DNA of 64,000 bases from positions 558,001-622,000 of the forward strand of contig CP053162.1 of assembly GCA_014607495.2 (NCBI GenBank), in the 5' to 3' direction. Made by a program: the position numbers and the translations under genes. The number at the start of each line of letters is the position of its first letter. Within the stretch, counting starts at the first letter, position 1. The DNA comes from Carposina sasakii. Taxonomy: Eukaryota > Arthropoda > Insecta > Lepidoptera > Carposinidae. Of this stretch, positions 41,001-49,100 are shown piece after piece. The notes under the pieces are model-generated. The model searched no databases. It saw only the letters and a list, made by a program, of their open reading frames with translations, and was not told the DNA's origin.

Positions 41001-43721
41001 ATGTGGCCCCCTTTAAGGCCACTTAAGTTACCGGGGCGTTGTCGCGCTCTGTAAATTTTGCCCGGGCACGGGGTTCGCCCCGAGGCTTGCAACCCGAAGC
41101 GTATTTTTGTTCCAAGGACGACCACGTCCCGGTGGGACCGGAAACGCTTCCCTTTTCACCGCCCCCACAATCCTTAATGATCCCTGTGGTGTTCAGGTTC
41201 CCGGACCTGGTGGTGGGCGTGCTGACGCGCGAGTCGGTGCGACAGGCGCTGCGCGGGGGCATCTCCGCCGACCAGATCATACGGTACCTGGAGCAACACG
41301 CGCACGCGCAGGTAACGTGCGCCAACGGGGGCCGCGGGGTGCCGGCAGAGTACTGATTGTACCACCCCATGTCTACCCGTGGGTATCGTACGAGGCGATT
41401 AAGGGTTTCCGGGATGGTGGGCAGCAGCTGACAACATAGTTCGAAAATCACACTGCGGTCACCGACCCGCCTGCTCAGCGTAGTGACTGGGCAAAACCCC
41501 CCTGTGACAGTAGCCTTGTGGCGTGCCCTGAGGGAGAGGCCTACGTCCAGCAGTGGACTGCAATAGGCTGAAGAAGAAGAAGACGCGAAATGTGTGGGTA
41601 TTCGTGATCCTATTTTTGGAAACACAGGCGTGTCTGTCTATATTGTATAACTGTGCCTTGCCTTTGAGTTGTAGTATACAGGGTGTAAAAAGACAACAAT
41701 TTTTTTTAATACCTCGTATTCATTGTAAGGTTACGATCATTTTCTTCTATGGAACCAACCCTGGGGAACGACAAAAAAATATGAAAAATACTGTCATTTT
41801 ATTGCAAGCAATGTATTCGTTTGATGTGCAAAGTACAAATGTACCTATAAAACTAACATTTATAACATTTTGACATGATATCTTTGAAAAAAATGTTTTT
41901 TTATTTTTTTTTATTGACCCACAATTGTTACACTTTTACATGATTGAGTATCATCTATATCATACAATTCCTGGTAGTGCACAATTAATTATACTTACTA
42001 GTCAAAACATTTCAAAAAATAAATCTACAAAAACGCATTATCACTCACAGTGACGGATTTACCAGCAGGCTGAGTAGGCTCGAGCCTAGGGCGGCAGATT
42101 TTGGGGGCGGCAAATTTGGGGAACGAACCTCATAGAAATTTTTTTCTATGACGGTTTTCTGATGTCTTAAGATAGAAGTCTGCAACAAATTTTGTCGATG
42201 ACTTTTCTCTCTCACTTGTCATTGCACATTCCGAGAGTAGCAAACTTCCATATTCTAGAGTAAAACAGCTAGTTCGCCGCCCCTCAAGCAGTGATCGGCC
42301 TCGCGCCTCTGCGCCCTTTGCCCACACTTCTTATGAGTGAAAAGAGCGCAATTGTAAAAAATATGCCCCTCTTCCCACTAACAACCCATACATGGTCTTA
42401 CTACTGGTTGGACTACGAACTGGATGGTTTGTATATAATGTTTCGATTTTTATTCGAATATAATGAATAAATTTAGTGAATAATTTTACCGATTTCAATC
42501 TTATGTATCGACTATTATGTGTGCACTAGTAGCTTCATTCGATTGGAATTAAAAAAAAATCTTGAACAGTAATAGCGAGATAGTCTTAAGTCAAAAAAAT
42601 ATTCTAAAATTGTTCATTATTGTGTAAATAGCATACATTACCCCGCCCCTACATGATTGAGCTTCGATTAGCTCAAAAATATACCGAAAAATTATTTTAC
42701 GTGCAATTTCAACGAAATTGTTGCATTGTAAAAATAATGTATGATATGACAATTGTTGAGGCAAGGGCGGCAAAAACTATTCAGCCTATACCTTGAAAAT
42801 TTGTAAATCCGCCACTGATCACTCAGGTTTGTATCACACTGACACGACAAGTAAACAAGTAATACCTTAATAATATGGAGTTAATCAACGAAAGACAAGT
42901 CATACATATAAAGATGGACCTAAATCATAGTAAAAAATTTAATGGTAAATAATTAAGGCGAAAACGACACTCTGAGCTAATACTACCCAGAGCCTTACAG
43001 TTATGTTAACCGATTTCAGGTGGATTATGTAAAAAAGAAGATAATATTAAGGTAAATTTGGGCCTCAATATCTTGGAAACCCGTGGTTTCCCAGGGGTGC
43101 TTCCATAGAAAAAAATGATCGTGGTGTTAACAAATAATACGAGGTATTAAAAGAACAAAGTTGTCTTTTTACACCCAGTATTTATCAAATGAACCCTCGC
43201 CTCATAGATGCTGAAGTCAGACTCTGGCGGCGTGCGGTCCGCCTCCGTCTTGCCCCCGACCGTGCTGGACCAGTTGCGGCTGTGGCAAGCTGAGAGAGAC
43301 CGCGTTACCTACAGCGAGGGGGTCGTTTACAACCAGTTTTTGTCCAAGGTGGGTTGTGATTATCGTTTCAGTCGTAAGTCCACTTGTTTTATTTTTATTT
43401 TCCTTACTAGTATAAAACTACAGAATGGATTTTGATGAAACTTTACAATAATACAGCTTAAATATCAGAATAACACATAAGCCACAATTCATTATTCCGG
43501 GAAAATAGTTTTATCCCGGATGATAAAAGTAGGAAATATTGGAATGAATCCGCTTTGCATCTGCGAGCTATCGTCCCCAGGCGGACTTCGTGGTGCTGCG
43601 TGACTACGCGGCGCGACGTGGTGTGCTCGCGTGGCAGGCAGAGCGAGCACGGACGATGGTGGTCACGAGGGCGGCACATGATGACGTCAAACGCTTCTGG
43701 AAGCGGTACTCCAAAGCGTAG
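30447..43721 (+). CDS. GTF2H4: General transcription factor IIH subunit 4 (p52/Tfb2; marionette)
   Basis: Subunit of core TFIIH, which opens promoters for RNA polymerase II and unwinds damaged DNA in nucleotide excision repair; p52 anchors and stimulates the XPB ATPase. Exons: 30447-30604, 30742-30846, 31524-31655, 33543-33728, 35428-35535, 37293-37376, 38670-38890, 41197-41311, 43208-43348, 43581-43721. All have AG acceptors and GT donors, and their phases fit except across the gap between exons four and five. Family landmarks in order: [10 protein letters not shown] and [10 protein letters not shown] (first exon), [71 protein letters not shown] with [51 protein letters not shown] with YNQFLSK, and [10 protein letters not shown] before TAG. 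The piece matching the family's ITSAGFQFLLLDT segment (about 25 residues) is not found between 33729 and 35427. Known exons give about 462 residues without it. Confidence 0.95.
30870..30907. repeat. AT microsatellite
   Basis: About 18 AT dinucleotides in GTF2H4 intron 2. Confidence 0.9.
31656..33542 (+). other. GTF2H4 intron 3 with repeated AT-rich blocks
   Basis: The intron has no coding exon that I recognise. It holds GATAATTATC-type AT-rich blocks, a tRNA-derived SINE on the minus strand with a second partial copy, a direct duplication (32245-32490 and 32925-33145), and a TAA microsatellite at about 33482-33510, close to the acceptor of the next exon. Confidence 0.6.
32488..32640 (-). mobile_element. 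Second tRNA-derived SINE family
   Basis: On the minus strand: GACCCGGTGGCTCAGTGGTA with box A TGGCTCAGTGG, and box B GGGTTCGATTCCC. The acceptor arms do not pair as in a real tRNA and an A-rich tail follows. A partial copy is at 32795-32872 and a plus-strand copy at 37676-37747. Confidence 0.7.
33729..35427 (+). other. Interval where one GTF2H4 exon is expected but not found
   Basis: The exon before ends in phase 2 inside an Arg/Ser codon (GLMT plus AG) and the exon after begins in phase 0 with [14 protein letters not shown]. An intervening exon of length 3n+1, about 70-80 nt, is therefore required. The interval contains relics of dispersed repeats (33868-33990, 35135-35240) and an RTE-like LINE tail at about 34700-35040. 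The only stretch that could spell FQFL is near 34490, but it has no usable splice sites and a stop close by. The exon may be lost, replaced, missing from the assembly, or too diverged for me to see. Confidence 0.5.
35616..35862 (+). mobile_element. tRNA-derived SINE, full copy
   Basis: Begins ACGGCCGATTGGTGTAGTAG. Pol III box A is TGGTGTAGTAGG and box B is GGATTCGAATCCC. A non-tRNA body follows (ATACCGTTGCTTAGTACCC, GTGGGACTAGGTTAATGTG) and the tail is ATTATT-rich. It follows the GTF2H4 exon that ends at 35535. Confidence 0.8.
36200..36315. mobile_element. Short TIR element
   Basis: 116 bp with imperfect inverted ends GGGGTAAGCACAAACCT and AGGTTCATGCTTGCCCC. The inside carries GCGTAACGCTAGCGACTCG and a partly inverted GATAGCGTTACGG. 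No clear target-site duplication. Confidence 0.55.
36601..36740. mobile_element. 140-bp palindromic MITE, copy 1
   Basis: Begins TGGTCGATTTTGGCAGTCAC and ends GTGACTGCCAGAATCGACCC, with matching inner arms around a CTCTCTCAGCC core. Flanked by TATTA on both sides (36596-36600, 36741-36745). In the GTF2H4 intron before the exon at 37293. Confidence 0.8.
36748..37014 (-). repeat. Dispersed LINE-tail/SINE-like repeat
   Basis: Full copy in reverse: ATCATCAGCCTATCGCAGTC to CTGCCAGCACTACGCGGCC. GTF2H4 intron. Confidence 0.75.
37676..37747 (+). mobile_element. Fragment of the second SINE family
   Basis: GAAATTCGTCATCCGAGTAA then TTGACCCGGCGGCTCATGG and TGCAGTCGTGG: head of the family seen inverted at 32488-32640, broken before box B is complete. 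Confidence 0.6.
37864..38047 (+). mobile_element. 5'-truncated SINE ending in a long TA microsatellite
   Basis: Carries only the body of the same SINE family (CTATGTATTTATGTACCGTT to TGTGTAGTGTGTGAATATTT) and runs directly into about 80 bp of TA dinucleotides (37967-38047). The tail probably seeded the microsatellite. Confidence 0.75.
38511..38640 (-). repeat. Partial LINE-tail repeat with internal triplication
   Basis: TATTGCAGTCCACTGCTGGA followed by GGCCTTCCCTGAGGCACGCC; the segment GTCATAG(A/G)GG...TTTTGCC is then repeated about three times. Ends about 30 bp before the GTF2H4 exon at 38670. Confidence 0.6.
38670..38890 (+). CDS. GTF2H4: GTF2H4 exon with Gly/Ala-rich linker expansion
   Basis: This exon encodes [17 protein letters not shown], then a low-complexity stretch of almost only Gly, Ala and Ser (about 38720-38793), then [19 protein letters not shown] and [15 protein letters not shown]. 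The flanking blocks match the p52 family closely, so the linker replaces a short variable loop. Its DNA is a GC-only run of GCGGGCGGGG-like units, consistent with slippage growth of a minisatellite inside the coding sequence. The exon ends in phase 2 and joins [12 protein letters not shown] in the next exon. Confidence 0.9.
40152..40548. mobile_element. ACAGGGTGTAAAAAG hairpin MITE, uninterrupted copy
   Basis: 397 bp with long imperfect inverted arms: ACAGGGTGTAAAAAGACAAC at the left and TGTCTTTTTACATCCAGT at the right. Arm similarity extends about 100 bp inward, including CTCGTATTCTTTGTAA and TCTATGGAA-type motifs. In the GTF2H4 intron before the exon at 41197. Confidence 0.75.
41330..41582 (+). 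repeat. Dispersed LINE-tail repeat beside a GTF2H4 donor
   Basis: Full copy starting about 20 bp after the donor of the exon that ends at 41311 (GCCGCGGGGTGCCGGCAGAG), ending GCAATAGGCTGAAGAAGAAG. Confidence 0.75.
41678..43179. mobile_element. ACAGGGTGTAAAAAG hairpin element split by later insertions
   Basis: The left arm begins ACAGGGTGTAAAAAGACAAC and the right arm ends GTTGTCTTTTTACACCCAGT. The uninterrupted relative at 40152-40548 shows that the two halves were once joined. About 1.1 kb of foreign DNA lies between (from about 41897 to 43006). It starts with a T-rich tract, which could be the tail of a minus-strand retroelement, and contains the hAT element at 42048-42817. Confidence 0.75.
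42048..42817. mobile_element. hAT-type non-autonomous element inside another repeat
   Basis: 770 bp starting CAGTGACGGATTTAC and ending GTAAATCCGCCACTG, flanked by a perfect 8-bp duplication ATCACTCA (42040-42047 and 42818-42825). No transposase frame. It is the innermost of the nested insertions at 41678-43179 and lies in the GTF2H4 intron before the exon at 43208. Confidence 0.9.
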
Positions 43722-45376
43722 GGGGGTTACTATTGTAACTTGGATAATAGCCCTGCGGACCAATCATAACCGCAGGTTTGAATCGATGATGTGTCGGAGA
43801 TCCACAGGGGGTAACGGAACGGCAGGGCTCCATCACTTGGAAGGGAACTGCTACATAACGTAACGTGTCCTGTTACGATATGCTCAAAATTGAATAATAT
43901 TATAATATAATATTATGTAAAATGCAGGAAAATGCCCTCGATGACACCTTTGTGCTCGATATCAAAACCTTTGAATATAATTGTATAGTCCAAGCTCTAT
44001 CTCTAAAAGAGATTTCATTTTGAAACTAAGGAAAATACTTATTTTATTTGTTGTTTTTCTTGTAAATAATATGTTAAGACTGTAAATATTATATAATTGA
44101 AGGTTAAACATACTTACATACCTTAAGTGAAGTTAAACCATGATTGTACTTGTTTGTTTAGTTTATCCCGAAGGAAAGGCAAGGGGAACTAAGCCCATAC
44201 AGGCATTGTCTTTAGTAAATGATTTCTGAATTTATGATGGATGATGATGATGATGATTAATGAAAACGTCGGGAAAATCCTCAAGAACGAGTTTAAAATT
44301 AGTAAAAATCAAAAATAATTGCAGAAACAACTTACATGAGCCCATGAAGAGATCGTATTCAGACTAAAGTTTTACTTAGCTTACCTGCATATAAAACCAT
44401 GCACACGCACTAGATTCACATCACAAGGTGAACAAAATATAACTTATCTACCAGAAAACATCACTTTACGGACACATGCAAGCCATTTACAAATAAATTT
44501 TGATTTCCACAAAAAAATTACACCCGAACCGTTTCAGCTTTTCCCGCCGAATCCTCAAGATTTTTTTTTTAGTTTATCCCGAAGGAAAGGCAAGGGGAAC
44601 TTTAATCATTGTTTAGTAAAATGTTATTCAAGGGGAACTGCCCATGTGATGAATTCGGGAAAATTCAAGAACAAGTAGTAAAAATTATTCTGAAAATGAA
44701 AAAATTATTGCAGATGATGAATGGAAACAACTTACATGTCGCCTCATGAAGAGATCAAGTGTAAAGTTTTGAAAAATTATTGCAGAAACAACTTACATGC
44801 GCCCATGAAGAGATCGTAATCCGGCTAAAGTTTTACTCGGCTTACCTGCGTAATCAAGATTTATTGTTTAATGCAAGTGCTGTTTTTTTTTAATCAGACG
44901 GCACTGTTTTTTGTATCTATTGTCATGCCGCGTTTTTTTTTTAGATTCATGTAAAAAACAGCTCTGAATTGTGTAACGTAACGATACAGTACATTAGAAA
45001 ATGGACTACACGGTTTGTTAAATCTTGAGAATGTAACATCGAAGTATAAAATTAGTATTATACTTGGACAAAAAAAGATAGATGGAAGATTTTACTTGTA
45101 AACCTAGTTTCGTCTTTTGTATTTGATCCAAATATTCTGTAATACATACTTGTATATATTTTGTATTATTCTTCTTGTATTTATTTTACCTTTAACGACT
45201 ATTATTAAATAACTATTTTAAGCAAAGGTAAGTGAAATTAATTTCTTTCATATGTAGGTATATAACGGTTTCTAAAATAAAAGATATTTGTATGTTTGAA
45301 TTCCTTATATTTTTTGCTGACCATTAACATTTGGATCCAGCCATATCTTCAAATTATAAAATACTTACATTTAAAG

Positions 45377-45382
45377 TTTATT
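45377..45382 (-). terminator. Candidate polyadenylation signal of CPSF3
   Basis: The first minus-strand AATAAA that I see after the CPSF3 stop codon. It would give a 3' UTR of about 0.7 kb that includes a repeat fragment. Position only; weak support. Confidence 0.3.
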
Positions 45383-45601
45383 TTCTGCAATTTTATCAGT
45401 TCATCAGAACTAATAAAAATGTACATTCACTCATTCATTCGTTCTTCTATCTCACTATTACGCCAAAAACTAATACATTATTTACTGAAATGCACTCTTA
45501 ACGGTCGTAGCACACATCCGTCGCCAAACCGCAGCAATTTCGCCATGTTTTGTCCGTATATAGGAGAAGCGAAACTTTGAACGCATAGTAGATTTGACAG
45601 A

Positions 45602-45738
45602 TATTTACTCAACTCTGGACCCTAATATTTTGGAAACCAGAACTTCCCAGGTATGCTTCCATGGAGAAAAATGATCGTGATGATGAGGAGATTCCGTAGT
45701 TTTCGGGAACGTTGACGACCATAAATCATCCTGTATAG
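45602..45738 (+). mobile_element. ACAGGATG-family MITE, right-end fragment
   Basis: Right third of the family (TTTACTCAACTCTGGACC to ATCATCCTGT), in the probable CPSF3 3' UTR. It is flanked by a direct repeat of about 38 bp of host sequence (AGGAGAAGCGAAACTTTGAA at both sides). Confidence 0.7.
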
Positions 45739-46103
45739 GAGAAGCGAAACTTTGAACGCATAGATTTGACAATATTTCTATCTTTCCCCTGGTGGTTCCG
45801 TCGATCTGCTCTGATCCGCTTCCGCGCCCAGGGTGGGTGCATAGATAATGCAACGTCATTTGGCATCGACGTTTCAATAGCGGTTTAATATGCTTTAACG
45901 CGCGATAAGGAAGACTTCCTTAGAGTAAATGTGTCGTCGATCTATCGAATCGATCGCAAAATATTGTTACAGTGTGTAAGGCCTCAGTTCCGCAACTCAA
46001 ACTACACTTTAATCACAACAGAATATCCAGCAGTTTCGCTCCCCGTATTTGGCAGTAGAGGTGTGCTGCGGTCGTAAGTGTCGGACGTCGCTGATTGGTC
46101 GGT

Positions 46104-49100
46104 CTATAACGGGGGAGGCACGGGCTGCGGCGCGGGGGGCGCGGGGGGTGCGGGCGGGGGCTTGACGGGCGCCAGCGCACTGTACAGGTTGCTGACCGCT
46201 GATTGGATGCTGCGGGTCAGATTACTGTCTTCGCATTGGACCTCCTGGAAACAAGTTTCTACATGAACGGTTGTGATTGTAGCGGAGCATTTATAATGAG
46301 TGGCATGTAAACAACATATGTATACCTATATTGTGATCGGACATTTCTTCTTCTGTTACTGATTTTATTATAATAATCCATATTATTCCTTACAAACAAG
46401 CATATTTCTAATATATACAGGATGTTTTTTCGTCGCCACCATTAACGAAGGCTACGTACTCTATACATCAATAAAGTAAGTTTATGCCAAAAAAAAATAT
46501 TGGGAAACGATGTAAATTTTTTTGATTTTTTTTTTATTACTTAATCGGGCGAAATTTGTAGTGTCCAGTGTTTATGCTAGTTTTTTCATAGACAGATATT
46601 AATTATTTCTCGTGAAAAAATCTTGCTACGCGCGTCAATGTGCATTTATGCAGAAAAACGCAGTCTATTTACTCAACTTTGGACCAGTGGAGGGTGTAAC
46701 CCATATTTTGGAAACCAGACACTTCCCAGGTATGCTTCCATGGAGAAAAATGATCGTGATGATGAGGAGATTCCGTAGTTTTCGGGAACGTTGACGACCA
46801 AAAATCATCCTGTATACACATGTTAATGTCAGATAATTATTTGTTACAAATATAGATCTCAGTGATGTCATATTATCTAATTGGTAAATAATACGCAAGC
46901 ACTTTTTTTTGCAATATAAATGTCGATTGTGCATCAGCAGAGTTGCCCCAAAATATTACGCCGTAACTTAAAATGGGATATACATTTCCGTAGTAGGCAT
47001 TGATTGCGACCATTCTTGGTGCTACATTGGTCAGAATCGTTAAGGCATAGGTAATAGCTCGAAATTCTGCCATTGATACTATTTACATGATACTTCCAAT
47101 TTAAGTGAGTATCAAAGTTAACTCCTAGGAACTTAATATTATCTACCAACTCAATTTTTTTACCCTGTCCTTATGTAAGTATGCTTAGATCCTTAAAACT
47201 ACGCAACGGATTTTGATGCGGTTTTTAGCCGCTAGTAGATAGTAAATAATATAGTTACCATAGACAACAAGTCCACAATGGCGTCTTGTCCGTCCACCGT
47301 GAGAGTGATCTTGTCTCCCTTGAAGATCTTGGGCACACTGTTCGGGCCGAACATCTCTTGTAGCATCTCTATAACGCACTCCTGAAATTATTACGTATTT
47401 AACCTTACTTTTATGTAGATAATAGAGCCTTAAAAATATAGTAGATATTGCAGGCATTAGCAGGTAGGTCTACATAAACGAAGTAAGTACACTATTTCGG
47501 TATTGAAAAAAGTCGGAAATGTAATTTCCCTGTGCAAAATTATCAGTATTTATTCTTTCAGAATTAACGTACGTACTTTATACAGGGTGTTTGTGACAGC
47601 CAGGCAAATATTGATACCATGACTTTAGACCATGATTCTGAGGCGGAAAACACTGAAAATTTTCGCAGGAAAATTTCAAAATTTTCATATTTTTAGGAAA
47701 AAAATAGTTTAATTCATTTACTTAGGCCGTAGATAATGACTTAAAAATAAAATTTTAACCATATTTTGATTTTCAAAAAAAAGGTGCCCTCAAAAATTTT
47801 CAAATAACTGATCAACCCTAATGGAGAGTCACAAGTGATCCAAAAAACAGAAATGTGTCACACAATAACCAATAAGCCCATTTAATTAGTCACAGGATCA
47901 CCCGATACAATTAGCGCGGAGAGCAAAGATTACTGATAATCAAATCAAAAAAACATTTCCTGCGGGTACTTGTTCAGCATTTCAGTATTTGCCTGGCTGT
48001 CACCCACACCCTGTACATATGAAATAAAATAAGTTTATGCCAAAAAAATTGTTGTATTCGGAAACGTTGACGACAAAAAAATATCCTGTATAATAAATCA
48101 TACTGATATTATAAACGGGAAAGTTTGTAAGTATGGATGGATGGATGAATTTTGTTACTTTTTCACGTAAAAACGGCTGGAGCGATTTTAATAAAATTTG
48201 GTATGGAGGTAGCTGACACCCTGGATTAACACATAAGCTACTTTTTATCCTTTATTTTCCCGTTATTTTCGACATATTTATTTTGCGTTCCACGCGGACT
48301 TGGTCGCGGGCGTACATAATAACACAAACAGAACAACTCCCTGACCCCACCTTGAAGTGCATCCGGTCGAGCTTGGTCTGCAGCGGCAGATGTCTCGGCG
48401 CGGACAGACTGCCGGCCGACAGCACCGCGGCCAGGACTGCGTCCGCGAACATGTCCGACACCGGCTGCGCCTGCCACTCGAGGATTATCAAGTCTGTGCG
48501 GAATGAGGAAATTACAATATTCTGTTATCTTTGAGGGTAGTCCATTAACGCATTTACTGCAGATTGTGACGAGCGAGCGCTCGGCCCCCTGTTTACGTAA
48601 AAGCAATAGCAAAGCCAAAGCCGCGCGATCGCGATAATTGAGTGTGTACGTGCGCGCAACGAGCGCTGTGTCCTCCCGCGCCCCGCACCTCGCCCCGCAC
48701 CTCGCCCAAGCACACACACACACTTGAGATTATCGCGATCGCGCGGCTTCGGCTTTGCTATTGCTTTTACGTAATCAGGGGGCGGCGTCCCCCCGCGCCC
48801 CGCACCTCGTCCCGTGCACTCACACATTCTCAGTTTTCGTTATCGCATTGCTATCGCTCTGCTTCTGCAAGTTACGTAATCAGTGGGCGTGTTTTTTGAC
48901 GGATTCACGGTGGTGTATGGCGCGCTGTGAGCGCCCGTTATCGGATAACGGGCCGTCAAATTTTGACGGTCAGTTGTCCGCCGCGCGTACAAATACCTAC
49001 CTCCATAGTGCGCCATACACCATCGTGAATCGTGTTGTCTCTCCACGTCTACACTCAAGGCTAATCACGTCTGCGTGAGTGAGGAGGTATGCTGAGGATG

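Larger units (their letters stand above)
43722..46103. other. Convergent intergenic region between GTF2H4 and CPSF3
   Basis: Holds the 3' ends of both genes, two inverted copies of the CCTTTCCTTCGGGATAAAC repeat (44155-44840) and the MITE fragment at 45602-45738. No further gene is supported. Confidence 0.6.

Noticed and set aside
41023..41625. 200-codon minus-strand ORF
   Set aside because: Antisense to a GTF2H4 exon and to a dispersed repeat; GC-rich shadow.
45605..45877. 90-codon minus-strand ORF
   Set aside because: Mostly a MITE fragment.
48238..48723. 161-codon minus-strand ORF
   Set aside because: Reads CPSF3 exon 14 in a wrong frame and continues through a hairpin repeat.
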